Shown here in pieces: positions 33,421 through 42,346 of a stretch of 64,000 nt of DNA. The position numbers were made by a program, and so were the translations under genes. How positions within the stretch are numbered: position 1 is the first letter of the stretch; each line of letters opens with the position of its first letter. The notes beneath the pieces are model-generated. The model was not told the DNA's origin, did no database searches, and was given only the letters and a program-made list of their open reading frames with translations. The stretch spans positions 1 to 64,000 of the forward strand of contig CAYVQP010000010.1 of assembly GCA_964452775.1 (NCBI GenBank), read 5' to 3'. This stretch comes from JACKCB01 sp964452775. GTDB lineage: Bacteria > Chloroflexota > Anaerolineae > Promineifilales > Promineifilaceae.

Positions 33421-35994
33421 ATGAATCTAAACAAGTTTACGCAGAAGGCGCAGGAAGCGGTGCTCAACGCGCAGACGCTGGCTGAGGAACGCAATCACAG
33501 CCAGGTGGAGCTGTTGCACTTGCTGGCATCCTTGTTGGCGCAGGGCGACGGCGTTGTGCCGCAACTGGTCAACCGCATCGGCAGCAACGCGCAGGCGTTG
33601 GCGGCATCCGTGGCCGGCGAGCTGAATAAGCTGCCCCGCGCCTATGGAACGACGACGCAGACCGGCCTGTCACGTGAATTGGCGAACGTCATCCGCTCCG
33701 CAGAACGCGAAGCCGACAGAATGAAAGACGAATATGTCAGCACTGAGCATCTCTTCCTGGCCCTGGTAGATGTGGCCGGCGAAGCGCGTTCGCTGGCCGG
33801 CTTGAAAGGGATGTTGCCGGATCGCGACCAGGTGTTGCAGGCGTTGACCGCTATCCGCGGCAGCCAGCGAATCACGTCGCCCAATCCGGAATCCACCTAT
33901 GAGGCGCTGGCCAAATATGGGCGCGACCTGACTAAACTAGCCCGGCTAGGCAAGCTCGACCCGGTGATCGGCCGGGATGAGGAGATCCGGCGGGTCATCC
34001 AGGTGTTGAGCCGGCGCACCAAGAACAACCCGGTTTTGATCGGCGATGCCGGCGTGGGCAAGACCGCCATTGTGGAAGGGCTGGCGCAGCGGATCGTGAA
34101 CGGCGATGTGCCGGAAGGAATGAAGGAGAAGGAGCTGATTGCTCTGGACCTGAGCAGCCTGGTAGCCGGGGCGAAGTTCCGCGGCGAGTTTGAAGAGCGG
34201 CTGAAGGCGGTGCTGAAGGAGATCACCGAGAGCGACGGGCAGATCATCCTGTTCATTGACGAATTGCACACGATGGTCGGGGCCGGCGCGGCGGAAGGCA
34301 GCATGGATGCCAGCAATATGCTGAAGCCGATGCTGGCCCGCGGCGAGTTGCACACGGTTGGCGCGACAACGCTGGATGAGTACCGCAAGTACATTGAGAA
34401 GGATGCTGCCCTGGAGAGGCGCTTCCAGCCGGTGTTTGTTGATGAGCCGTCGGTGGAGGATACGATTTCGATATTGCGCGGCCTGAAGGAGCGTTACGAA
34501 CTGCATCACGGGGTACGCATCCAGGATGGAGCGGCGATCGCGGCGGCGGTGTTGTCCCATCGCTATATCACCGACCGGCAGTTGCCGGATAAGGCCATTG
34601 ACTTGATTGATGAGGCGGCCAGCCGGCTGAAGATGGCAATTGACTCCAAGCCGGCAGACCTGGACAAGGTGGACCGGCAGATATTACAACTGGAGATCGA
34701 GCGCGAGTCGCTGCGGAAGGAGCGAGACGAGGCGTCGAAGACGCGCCTGAACAACATTGACGCCGAAATCGCCGAGCTGCGTGAGGTCGCCAATGGGCTG
34801 CGGGCGCAATGGGAGACGGAGAAAGCGGCAATTGGCGAAATGCGGGCGACGAAGGCGCAGCTGGATGAAACGCGGGTGAAGATCGAGCAGGCTGAACGGC
34901 AAATGAACCTGGAAGAAGCGGCCCGGCTGCGTTATGGCACGCTGGCTGACCTGGAGCGGCGATTGGCGCAAGAAGAGGTCCGGCTGAAAGAGTTGCAGGC
35001 CGGAGGCGCGCTGCTGAAGGAAGAGGTTGACGCGGAGGATATCGCCGACATCGTCTCGAACTGGACGGGTATCCCGGTGAGCAAGCTGCTCGAAGGCGAG
35101 GTAGAGAAGCTGCTGAAGATGGAAGAGCGCCTCCACCGGCGCGTGATCGGGCAGGATGAGGCCATCCGAGCCGTGGCCAGCGCGGTGCGTCGCTCGCGGG
35201 CAGGTCTGCAGGATAGCGCCCGGCCAGTGGGATCGTTTATCTTCCTCGGCCCGACGGGAGTGGGCAAGACGGAGTTGGCCCGCGCGCTGGCGGAGTTCCT
35301 CTTTGACGACGAGGACAACATGGTGCGCGTGGACATGAGCGAGTACCAGGAGCGCCACGCCGTCAGCCGGCTGATTGGCGCGCCGCCGGGTTACGTGGGC
35401 TATGACGAAGGTGGGCAATTGACAGAAGCGGTGCGCCGGCGACCGTACTCAGTGGTGTTGCTGGATGAGATTGAGAAGGCGCACCCCGATGTCTTCAACA
35501 CCCTGCTGCAGTTGCTTGACGATGGCCGGCTGACCGATGGGCAGGGGCGGACGGTCAATTTCCGCAACACCGTGGTGATCATGACCAGCAACATCGGCAG
35601 CCAGTATTTGCAGGGCGATCGATATGACGCCGAAGCGGCGCTACAGGCGTTGCGGGCGCACTTCCGGCCGGAGTTCCTGAATCGGGTGGATGATGTGATC
35701 GTTTTCAGCAGCCTGAGCCGGGAGGACCTGGCGGCAATCGTGGAAATTCAGGCCGGGCGGTTGCGCGATCTGCTGGCCATCCGGCAAATGTCGCTGCGCT
35801 TCACGGAGCGGGCCAGAGAGTATCTGGCCATGAAGGGGTATGATCCCACCTTTGGCGCGCGGCCGCTGAAGAGGCTGCTGCAGCGAGAGGTGTCTGATCC
35901 GCTGGCTCTGGCCATATTGGAGGGTCGGTTCCGCGATGGAGACGCCATAGTGGTGGACGCGAACGCACAGGGCTTGACCTTCAGCAAAGGTTAA
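33421..35994 (+). CDS. clpB: ATP-dependent chaperone ClpB
   Basis: 857 residues, a normal ClpB length. The N-terminal Clp repeat domain (~1-145) is followed by AAA+ module 1 (Walker A GDAGVGKTA near residue 205), a long coiled-coil M domain (~400-520, which separates ClpB from ClpA/ClpC) and AAA+ module 2 (Walker A GPTGVGKTE near residue 610), ending with the D2-small domain. The hexamer threads aggregated proteins through its pore together with DnaK. There is no IGL/F loop for ClpP visible, as expected for ClpB. It is monocistronic, between a divergent gene and a bidirectional terminator. Confidence 0.97.
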   Translation: MNLNKFTQKAQEAVLNAQTLAEERNHSQVELLHLLASLLAQGDGVVPQLVNRIGSNAQALAASVAGELNKLPRAYGTTTQTGLSRELANVIRSAEREADRMKDEYVSTEHLFLALVDVAGEARSLAGLKGMLPDRDQVLQALTAIRGSQRITSPNPESTYEALAKYGRDLTKLARLGKLDPVIGRDEEIRRVIQVLSRRTKNNPVLIGDAGVGKTAIVEGLAQRIVNGDVPEGMKEKELIALDLSSLVAGAKFRGEFEERLKAVLKEITESDGQIILFIDELHTMVGAGAAEGSMDASNMLKPMLARGELHTVGATTLDEYRKYIEKDAALERRFQPVFVDEPSVEDTISILRGLKERYELHHGVRIQDGAAIAAAVLSHRYITDRQLPDKAIDLIDEAASRLKMAIDSKPADLDKVDRQILQLEIERESLRKERDEASKTRLNNIDAEIAELREVANGLRAQWETEKAAIGEMRATKAQLDETRVKIEQAERQMNLEEAARLRYGTLADLERRLAQEEVRLKELQAGGALLKEEVDAEDIADIVSNWTGIPVSKLLEGEVEKLLKMEERLHRRVIGQDEAIRAVASAVRRSRAGLQDSARPVGSFIFLGPTGVGKTELARALAEFLFDDEDNMVRVDMSEYQERHAVSRLIGAPPGYVGYDEGGQLTEAVRRRPYSVVLLDEIEKAHPDVFNTLLQLLDDGRLTDGQGRTVNFRNTVVIMTSNIGSQYLQGDRYDAEAALQALRAHFRPEFLNRVDDVIVFSSLSREDLAAIVEIQAGRLRDLLAIRQMSLRFTERAREYLAMKGYDPTFGARPLKRLLQREVSDPLALAILEGRFRDGDAIVVDANAQGLTFSKG

Positions 35995-36018
35995 CCCGCC
36001 CGCGGCGACATGAGGAAC

Positions 36019-36049
36019 AAAAAAGGCGTGGTCGCGACCACGCCTTTTT
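36019..36049. terminator. Bidirectional intrinsic terminator between clpB and tRNA-Ser
   Basis: Perfect hairpin AAGGCGTGGTCG-CGACCACGCCTT with an A-run on the left and T-run on the right, so it works for clpB (plus) and for the tRNA (minus). Confidence 0.93.
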
Positions 36050-36059
36050 CGTTTGCCAG

Positions 36060-36146
36060 CGGACGGGGTGGGATTTGAACCCACGGTACGGCAAGCCGTA
36101 CACAGCATTTCCAATGCTGCACCATAAGCCTCTCGGTCACCCGCCC
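36060..36146 (-). tRNA. tRNA-Ser (anticodon GGA)
   Basis: 87 bases. Acceptor arm GGGCGGG/CCCGTCC pairs fully (one G-U), anticodon stem-loop GCATTGGAAATGC shows anticodon GGA, a long variable arm (TACGGC...GCCGTA) is present as in class II tRNAs, and the T arm reads GTGGGTTCAAATCCCAC. CCA is not encoded. Discriminator is G. It reads UCC/UCU codons. Confidence 0.95.
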
Positions 36147-36180
36147 TGGACCATCCGGCTGAATGGCATAAGTTGGTCAG

Positions 36181-36209
36181 ATTATAGCAGAACCACAGTT
36201 GACTGTCAC
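36181..36209 (-). promoter_or_regulatory. Promoter of tRNA-Ser
   Basis: GTGACA (36209-36204), 17-base spacer, extended TGC-TATAAT (36186-36181), ending 35 bases before the tRNA 5' end. An 8-bp inverted repeat (CAGTTGAC 36196-36203 / GTCAACTG 36224-36231) overlaps it and the end of the HD gene. Confidence 0.65.
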
Positions 36210-36224
36210 TTTCCGAAACGATGG

Positions 36225-36839
36225 TCAACTGAGTCGGCCATCCAACTCCAGTTGCGCGGCGTCACCTTGCATGGCGGTCAGTACGTTGCCAATATGAGTC
36301 CACAGATCGAGTTGGTCGTCGAAGCAGACCCGGCTGAAGTCCGCGGTCACCTCCACCACATGATCGCGATCCACGCCGCCGGCGAAGCGACGATCCTTCC
36401 ATTTCTTGCGCACGGACGAGAGGTCAACCTCGCGGATATCTTTGGAGGGGCGAACCAGGGCGACGGCGATGAGCAGGCCGGTGATCTCGTCACAGGCCAG
36501 TAAGGCGAAGTCAATCGGTTGCGTGCGTTCGACGCCGGTGCCTTCCGTGTAGTGCGAGAGGATAGTGCGGATCGTCTCCTCGTCCACACCCCGAGAGCGC
36601 AGAATCTCCGCGCCCTTGTTGGGATGCTCGCCTAACTGCGGGTGGATCTCCCAGTCAAAGTCGTGGAGCAGGCCGACCGCCTGCCAGTAATCGGGAGATT
36701 GGCCCAGAGCGACGGCGTACCAACGCAGAGCCACACCAACCGCCCAGATGTGCCGGCGCAGGCCGGCATCCTGCACGAACTCGGTGACTATCTGCCATGC
36801 CTGTTCGGGCGTCGGCGGAGCGGGGACCGGCGGGGTCAT
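36225..36839 (-). CDS. HD-domain phosphohydrolase
   Basis: 204 residues with an HD domain: RHIWAVGVALRWYA (first His), GLLHDFDWE (the HD pair, near residue 60) and ILSHYTEG, DFALLACDEITGLL (last Asp). It lacks other domains. Substrate of such small HD proteins is usually a nucleotide and is not known here. It overlaps ricT by ATGA (36836-36839), so the two are translated together. Its stop lies within an inverted repeat that may act as a weak terminator. Confidence 0.85.
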   Translation of the reverse strand: MTPPVPAPPTPEQAWQIVTEFVQDAGLRRHIWAVGVALRWYAVALGQSPDYWQAVGLLHDFDWEIHPQLGEHPNKGAEILRSRGVDEETIRTILSHYTEGTGVERTQPIDFALLACDEITGLLIAVALVRPSKDIREVDLSSVRKKWKDRRFAGGVDRDHVVEVTADFSRVCFDDQLDLWTHIGNVLTAMQGDAAQLELDGRLS

Positions 36840-37744
36840 GCCGATATGTCGGGATCCGCCTTGCGCGCGCCGCAGTCGCAGCCTCCGCCTTCATGCTTGG
36901 AGCAGCCGGCGGCGGCTTTCTTCTCCAGCGCTTCCAGCTCTTCGGAAGGCTCCAACTGCTCGCGGAAGAATTCAACCCGGTTGCCGTCCTCGAACTCCAC
37001 GACGACTGAATCGCGAATGGCGCGCACGTCAACGACTCTGCCCGGTCCTTTCGGCGTCTCCACCCGCTTGCCGAACTTGGGCAGCACCTTCTTCGCTTCC
37101 ACATATTGCTCGTATTCGTAGATCAGGCAACAGCGCAGGCGACCGCACATGCCGGTGATCTCGTGCGGGTTAAGCGAGATGCCCTGTTCCTTGGCCATGC
37201 GGATGGAGACCGGGCTGAACTCGGTGAGGAAGGTGGAACAGCAGCGCGGCTGCCCGCAGGCGCCGTAGCCGCCGAGGAAGCGGGCTACATCACGCGGGCC
37301 AATGACTTGCATCTCGACGCGGCAACGGAAGACGCGCGCCAGAGTCGACTGCAACTTCGGTAGACGCAGCTTGCGATTTTCGGTGGTGTAGTAGAAGGTC
37401 AACCAGGAGCCGTCATAGCTGTATTCGGCCTTGATGAACTTCACATCCTGAACGGCCTGTTCGGCGGCCTTTTCCCGACAAGTGATCAGCGCACCCAGCT
37501 CCTTCTCCTGCCATACCTGCTGCATCACCAGTTCTCTGGGCGTGGCAATGCTCTTGATATTGCGCAGATTGCGGGCATCAAAGGCATGCTCCTCGTCAAC
37601 GAAGGCGATCACCTGCCCCAATTGCCGGCCGCGCTTGGTTTCGACCACGACGTGATCGCCGGGGACAACGTCCGTAATGCTACCCGTACTGAAATGGTAC
37701 AGCTTCCCCAGTTTTTGGAATCGTACTCCAACGACAGCACTCAT
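36836..37744 (-). CDS. ricT: PSP1/RicT (YaaT) family protein
   Basis: 302 residues. The PSP1 domain (~1-230) has the conserved cysteine pairs GACGQPRCCSTFL (~165-177) and GMCGRLRCCLIYE (~205-217), which in Bacillus RicT belong to the set ligating Fe-S clusters in the RicAFT complex. That complex affects RNase Y and mRNA processing. A further C-terminal cysteine group (GCSKHEGGGCDCG) adds four more thiols and may be an extra metal site. RicA and RicF homologues are not in this window. AGGAGATTCATA precedes ATG 37744. Confidence 0.9.
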   Translation of the reverse strand: MSAVVGVRFQKLGKLYHFSTGSITDVVPGDHVVVETKRGRQLGQVIAFVDEEHAFDARNLRNIKSIATPRELVMQQVWQEKELGALITCREKAAEQAVQDVKFIKAEYSYDGSWLTFYYTTENRKLRLPKLQSTLARVFRCRVEMQVIGPRDVARFLGGYGACGQPRCCSTFLTEFSPVSIRMAKEQGISLNPHEITGMCGRLRCCLIYEYEQYVEAKKVLPKFGKRVETPKGPGRVVDVRAIRDSVVVEFEDGNRVEFFREQLEPSEELEALEKKAAAGCSKHEGGGCDCGARKADPDISA

Positions 37745-37765
37745 TATGAATCTCCTATGCGGGAG

Positions 37766-37794
37766 ATTATAGCAGAGTGTCGCCGGCGTGACAT
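37766..37794 (-). promoter_or_regulatory. Putative promoter of ricT-HD operon
   Basis: ATGTCA (37794-37789), 17-base spacer, extended TGC-TATAAT (37771-37766), just upstream of ricT. Confidence 0.55.
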
Positions 37795-37843
37795 TCGCAT
37801 AGTGGGCCGGCAGAGGGAATAGCCGGCCGCAGCCGGCGACGGA

Positions 37844-38920
37844 CTAACCAATCATCTGGATGGGGATGAAGTCAGTCTGCGAAGCGAGAGTCAGCAGGCT
37901 GACGCGAGCGGCAATGGCCCGGCTGATCTCCTGGAAGGCCAGCGCCGCCGGCGAATTGGGATAAGCGACTACCGCCGGCTCACCGGCATCGCCGCCTATG
38001 CGCACGTTGGCATCCAGCGGAATCGAACCGAGAAACGGCACGTCGAGGACGGTCGCCAGTTCCTCGCCGGCTCCCGAACCGAAGAACTCGCCGCTCATGT
38101 TTTCGATGACGCCGATGATGGGCACATCCAGCTTCTCGAACATCTTCAGGCCGCGCATGGCATCAGCGGCGGCGACTGCCATCGGCTGGGTGACGATGAC
38201 CGCGCCGGTGAGTGGAATGGCCTGAGCCAGGGAAAGCTGCGCATCGCCCGTGCCGGGGGGCAGGTCAATGACCAGGTAATCCAGCTCGCCCCAATTGACA
38301 TCGGTCAGCAATTGGCGGATGGCGCTGTGCAGCATGGGACCACGCCAGACCAGCGGCTGCTCCGGCTTGACCAGGAAGCCGGTGGAGATGAACTTCACCC
38401 CGTAGGCCTCTGCGGGGGTCATCTTGCGATCCTTGGGGGGAGGCATGACCTCGACGCCCATCATGATCGGAATATTCGGCCCCAGGATGTCGGCGTCCAG
38501 CAGACCCACGCGAGCGCCGGACTGGGCGAGGGAGATAGCCAGGTTAACGGCCACGGTGGATTTGCCCACGCCGCCCTTGCCGCTGGAGACGGCGATGGTG
38601 TTGCGGAACTGCTGCCCGACCTGCTGATTGATGCGCCGGTCCGTGGGCACGTTGGCGTCAAACTTGATCGCCACGCTGCCGATGCCGTCAATGGCAGCCA
38701 AAGCCGCGCGGGCGTCGCCCTCCATCTTGCCGCGTAATGGACAGGCCGGCGTGGTGAGCATGATGGTAAACGAGACATCACCGGCGGAGATGGACAGGTC
38801 GCGAATCATGTTCAGAGAGATCAGATCGCGGTGTAGTTCCGGCTCGATTACCGTGGATAGCGCCTGCCGGACGGCTTCCTCGGTAACGCTGCTCCGGTCA
38901 CTCTTGGTTCGGTTAAACAT
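37844..38920 (-). CDS. Mrp/ApbC/NBP35-type P-loop ATPase without CxxC motif
   Basis: 358 residues. An N-terminal MIP18/DUF59 domain (~12-95, TVIEPELHRDLISLNMIRDL) precedes the deviant Walker A GKGGVGKST (near residue 113). Mrp proteins bind and transfer Fe-S clusters; the relative Ind1/NUBPL serves complex I in mitochondria. Here the usual IENMS-x-F-x-CPxCG segment reads IENMSGEFFGSGAGEEL, so the cluster-binding CxxC is missing, as in some actinobacterial Mrp proteins. It follows nuoI in the same direction after a hairpin, which links it to complex I. Confidence 0.9.
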   Translation of the reverse strand: MFNRTKSDRSSVTEEAVRQALSTVIEPELHRDLISLNMIRDLSISAGDVSFTIMLTTPACPLRGKMEGDARAALAAIDGIGSVAIKFDANVPTDRRINQQVGQQFRNTIAVSSGKGGVGKSTVAVNLAISLAQSGARVGLLDADILGPNIPIMMGVEVMPPPKDRKMTPAEAYGVKFISTGFLVKPEQPLVWRGPMLHSAIRQLLTDVNWGELDYLVIDLPPGTGDAQLSLAQAIPLTGAVIVTQPMAVAAADAMRGLKMFEKLDVPIIGVIENMSGEFFGSGAGEELATVLDVPFLGSIPLDANVRIGGDAGEPAVVAYPNSPAALAFQEISRAIAARVSLLTLASQTDFIPIQMIG

Positions 38921-38946
38921 GGTAATCCTGTGCAGTTATTGGTCAC

Positions 38947-38979
38947 ACAGCCCGCAGCTCTTGGAAAGCTGCGGGCTGT
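38947..38979. repeat. Hairpin with CCCGCAG core between nuoI and mrp
   Basis: Perfect 13-base arms ACAGCCCGCAGCT (38947-38959) and AGCTGCGGGCTGT (38967-38979) around 7 bases. No T-run on the minus strand, so it is more likely a repeat or mRNA-processing hairpin than a terminator. Confidence 0.7.
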
Positions 38980-39003
38980 ATTGTTGGCATGGGGGGGTCA
39001 GAA

Positions 39004-39684
39004 CTAATAGTAGGCTCCCTGGTAATATAGCTCGGTCTTGTTCTCCTCGCTGATAGTGGGGGTTTCGTCTTCTGCGCCGCGCCGCTTGCCCTTGCCGGCT
39101 TCCTTCATCAGGCGGGCTTCAGCTTCGGCGGCGGCCTTCTTGGGGGCAATTTCGCGCCAATAGCTGAGCGGTTTGCTGAGCCGGGCCTTGTCGTGAATGT
39201 GCGCGGTGGTGCGGTCATAGCTGGCCAGTTCGTAGTCATGATCCATCTTGATCGCGTCGAAGGGGCAGAACTCGGCGCATAAGCCGCAGTTCATGCAGAT
39301 ATCAATATCAATGTAGAACTTCTCCGGCTCCGGCTTGGGGCGACCGTTGGGCAACGTGCCGCGAGTGATCCAGATGCATTGCGGCGGGCAGACCTTTGGG
39401 CAGATACCGCAGGAAGTACACCAGTCATGGCCCCACGCTTTACCCGGCTCCGGATCGTCCGTAACCAGGAAAGGCACGAAGCGAAAGCGCTCCGGCACGG
39501 ACAGCTTCTCTTCCGGGTAGTTGACCGTGATTGCGCCGGTGCCGCGTAGACTTTGCCGGTCGGTGAGGGCCTTGTCGTTGTAGTAGCGTCCACCCTGCGA
39601 CATCCACTTGATGTCATCCAGGTAGGTGTCAACGAAATGTTTCATGGTGACCGCCATGCCGCGTAAAATGCCGAGTCCGTACAT
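39004..39684 (-). CDS. nuoI: NADH-quinone oxidoreductase subunit I
   Basis: 226 residues. Two [4Fe-4S] motifs are visible: CTSCGICPKVCPPQC (near residue 90) and CMNCGLCAEFCPF (near residue 131). These carry clusters N6a and N6b of complex I. The first ~80 residues contain the RGTGAITVNYPEEKLSVPERFR segment typical of NuoI. A charged C-terminal tail of ~50 residues is longer than in E. coli. GGAGCAACT precedes ATG 39684. Downstream partner of nuoCD. Confidence 0.94.
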   Translation of the reverse strand: MYGLGILRGMAVTMKHFVDTYLDDIKWMSQGGRYYNDKALTDRQSLRGTGAITVNYPEEKLSVPERFRFVPFLVTDDPEPGKAWGHDWCTSCGICPKVCPPQCIWITRGTLPNGRPKPEPEKFYIDIDICMNCGLCAEFCPFDAIKMDHDYELASYDRTTAHIHDKARLSKPLSYWREIAPKKAAAEAEARLMKEAGKGKRRGAEDETPTISEENKTELYYQGAYY

Positions 39685-39753
39685 AGTTGCTCCTTAGAGT
39701 CCAATCATGCCGGGGCGCTCCCTCAGTCAGGCGCGCCGGCGCGAGAGGTATAT

Positions 39754-41565
39754 CTAGCGATCCACCTCGCCCAACACAATATCAATGCTGCCGAGAATGG
39801 CGACGATATCGGCTACCTTGTGCCCGATGCTCATGGGGCCGAGGGAAGTCAAATTGATGAAGCTGGGAGCGCGCACATGATAGCGGTCCGGATTGGTGCC
39901 GCGACGCTGCCCGGTCACATAGTAGCCCAGTTCGCCTTTGGGGTTTTCTACCCTGCCATATGCTTCGCCGCTGCCCGGCAAGCGAAGTGCGTACTGCGGC
40001 TTGCCATCCACTACCGGCGCCCCCTGCGTCTCCTTCAGATAGGGCAGGACTTGCCTGATGATGCGCATGCTCTGGCGGATCTCGTCCAGCCGGATCAGGT
40101 AACGGTCGTAAATATCGCCGTTGTAGCGCACCGCCACATCAAAATCCAGGTGATCATAGTAGGAGTAGGGGTCGGCGCGGCGCACGTCATATGGCACGCC
40201 GCTGGCGCGGAGCAAAGGACCGGCTGCGCTATAGGCGATAGCGTCTTCTGCCGACAGGTAGCCGACGCCGATAGCGCGGGCGCGCACGATCTCGTTGTTG
40301 GTGACCAACCGGTCGAATTCGTCGAGGACCGGCGGAATGCGCTCGTAGATCAGTTCGTTCAGGAACTCCATGGTGGGCTGGGCGCGCACATGAGTGGGCA
40401 GATCGTAAGCGACGCCGCCGAAACGCATATAGTTGCACAGCATGCGCGCTCCGGAGGCTGCCTCGAACAGGTCCAGAATCATTTCCCGCTCAATATAGAA
40501 ATAGAGCATGGGAGTCTGCAGCGCACCCAGATCGTTGAGCAGGAAACCCAACGCCCAGAGGTGATTGGCCATACGGGTCAACTCTACCATCAGGATGCGG
40601 ATCCACTCGGCGCGCTCCGGCACTTCCACGCCCAACAATTTTTCGACCGCCAACACATAGCCGTGGTTGTTGGACATGGAGGAGAGATAGTCCAGCCGGT
40701 CAGTGTATGGGATGTTTTGAATAAAGGTGTTGCGCTCGCCGATCTTCTCGTGGTTGCGGTGCAAATATCCCATCACCGGCTCAAGTTTCAACACGGTTTC
40801 GCCGTCGAGGGTGACCACCATGCGAAAGACGCCGTGGGTTGAAGGATGTTGCGGCCCCATGTTGACGGTCACCTTGTCCGTCTTCATGCCCGGCGTGGCG
40901 TCGCGGGTGACGGTTACGCCGGCATAGATCTCGGTGTCCACGTCAAAATCAACGCTGTCGGGTAGCCAGCCGGGAGGATACTTCACATTTTTGCCATAGG
41001 GATTGCGCTCTTCGGCGCGGAATACCTTACCGTCCGGCCAGCGGCTGCCGAAGGGCTTGTGCTCTTCCTCGAAGAATGCCTCGCGAAAGTCCTTCCGCAA
41101 GGGGTGCCCCTCGAAGCCTTCCCACATGAGGATGCGGCGCAAGTCGGGATGGCCGTCGAAGCGGATACCAAGCAAATCCCAGATTTCGCGCTCCTGGAAG
41201 TCCGCGCCGGGCCACTGCGGAGTGAGCGAAGGGACGACCGGTTCGTCCCTATCCACCTGCACCTTCAGGACCAGCGCGCCGCCGCCCTGCTCGATGCTGT
41301 AGGTGTGGTAGACGACCTCCATCTTGTTTTCATTGATCAGGTCTACGCCGGTGACGCTGGATAGATAGTTGAAACCCAGCTCTTCCCGGAGGTAAGTAGC
41401 GACCTCCGGCAATTTGCCGGCATCAATGATCAGCCCGCCATACCCTTCTCGACTGTCATTCACCACACCTTCCGTGAATTTCTCCTTCAGGCGGTCCGTG
41501 GCGGCTTCCACCGGATCGGCGATAACGGGCTGGCTTTCGCTGGCTTCGAATACTTCAATGGTCAT
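39754..41565 (-). CDS. nuoCD: Fused NADH-quinone oxidoreductase subunits C and D
   Basis: 603 residues. Residues ~10-200 match NuoC (30 kDa; LGFNYLSSVTGVDLI, WPGADFQEREIWDLLGIRFDGHPDLRRIL) and residues ~225-603 match NuoD (49 kDa; MGPQHPSTHGVFRMVVTLDGE, GYLHRNHEKIGE, ending GSIDIVLGEVDR). The NiFe-ligating CxxC motifs of group 4 hydrogenases are absent, so this is a complex I-type subunit that helps form the quinone site. Fusions of C and D are known in several bacteria. A hairpin repeat separates it from nuoB upstream. Confidence 0.95.
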   Translation of the reverse strand: MTIEVFEASESQPVIADPVEAATDRLKEKFTEGVVNDSREGYGGLIIDAGKLPEVATYLREELGFNYLSSVTGVDLINENKMEVVYHTYSIEQGGGALVLKVQVDRDEPVVPSLTPQWPGADFQEREIWDLLGIRFDGHPDLRRILMWEGFEGHPLRKDFREAFFEEEHKPFGSRWPDGKVFRAEERNPYGKNVKYPPGWLPDSVDFDVDTEIYAGVTVTRDATPGMKTDKVTVNMGPQHPSTHGVFRMVVTLDGETVLKLEPVMGYLHRNHEKIGERNTFIQNIPYTDRLDYLSSMSNNHGYVLAVEKLLGVEVPERAEWIRILMVELTRMANHLWALGFLLNDLGALQTPMLYFYIEREMILDLFEAASGARMLCNYMRFGGVAYDLPTHVRAQPTMEFLNELIYERIPPVLDEFDRLVTNNEIVRARAIGVGYLSAEDAIAYSAAGPLLRASGVPYDVRRADPYSYYDHLDFDVAVRYNGDIYDRYLIRLDEIRQSMRIIRQVLPYLKETQGAPVVDGKPQYALRLPGSGEAYGRVENPKGELGYYVTGQRRGTNPDRYHVRAPSFINLTSLGPMSIGHKVADIVAILGSIDIVLGEVDR

Positions 41566-41599
41566 TGGCTACTCCACTCTAATGAATCCTCTCGTGAAG

Positions 41600-41680
41600 T
41601 GAGGGCAAAAACCCCGCAGATCCTTCACTGGTCTCTTATGGAGCGAACGCTCTCAACCAGAGCTGCGGGATTTCCATAAA
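41600..41680. repeat. Dispersed GCAG hairpin repeat between nuoB and nuoCD
   Basis: Left end GAGGGCAAAAACCCCGCAG (41601-41619) and right end CTGCGGGATTTCCATAAA (41663-41680); arms CCCGCAG/CTGCGGG. The end sequences match the copies at 13542 and 17286. It fills most of the 115-base interval inside the operon. Confidence 0.65.
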
Positions 41681-42346
41681 TCAGGCGGCCGGCGCTTCTT
41701 CCGATTCTGCGGCGGGGGCGGATTCTGTCTGGGCCTTGCCGGCTTCCCGGCGAATGATGTCCAGTTGGCGAAGATCGACAAGGTCCGGCCCGAGGATCGG
41801 AATGGGAACGACCTCAGCCGGGGCGTCCTTGCGATACCAGGGTACGGTCAGCACGGACTGCTCATCAATCTTCAATTGCAGGGCGATCAGGCCGTTGATC
41901 AGGGCCTGGGGCGTGGGCGGGCAGCCGGGGACATACACGTCAACCGGGATGAACTTGTCAATCCCATCAACGACATTGTAGCCCTCTTTGAAGGGCCCGC
42001 CGCCGCTGGCGCAAGCGCCCATGCTGAGCACATATCGCGGCTCCGGCATCTGATTGTAAAGGCGCACAATGGTGGGCACCATTTTCTTAGTAACCGTGCC
42101 GGAGATAATCATCAGGTCGGCTTGTCGGGGGGTGGCTCGAAACACTTCCATGCCGAAGCGGGCTAAATCGAAGCGGCTGGAAGCTGTGCAAATCATCTCA
42201 ATAGCGCAACAGGCCAGCCCAAACGCCATCGGCCAGATCGAGTTTCGCCGTGACCAGTTGTAGATGCTGTTGAGGCTGGTGATAAAAACGTTGTTGGCTA
42301 AATCCCGTGGGACGGGAACATCAGATGTCAGGGCGTCAGTTGTCAT
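41681..42346 (-). CDS. nuoB: NADH-quinone oxidoreductase subunit B
   Basis: 221 residues. The ligands of cluster N2 are clear: the tandem Cys in GLACCAIEM (near residue 46), Cys in SMGACASGGGPF and Cys in VPGCPPTPQALINGL. The protein ends in an Ala/Glu-rich tail. It starts inside the stop of the IscX gene (ATGA, 42343-42346), so the two are translationally coupled. Subunits A, E-H and J-N are not in this window, so the nuo genes are split in this genome. Confidence 0.96.
   Translation of the reverse strand: MTTDALTSDVPVPRDLANNVFITSLNSIYNWSRRNSIWPMAFGLACCAIEMICTASSRFDLARFGMEVFRATPRQADLMIISGTVTKKMVPTIVRLYNQMPEPRYVLSMGACASGGGPFKEGYNVVDGIDKFIPVDVYVPGCPPTPQALINGLIALQLKIDEQSVLTVPWYRKDAPAEVVPIPILGPDLVDLRQLDIIRREAGKAQTESAPAAESEEAPAA

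Noticed and set aside
39754..41565. Group 4 [NiFe] hydrogenase large subunit
   Set aside because: The NiFe-binding CxxC motifs are absent and the NuoC part is fused, as in complex I.
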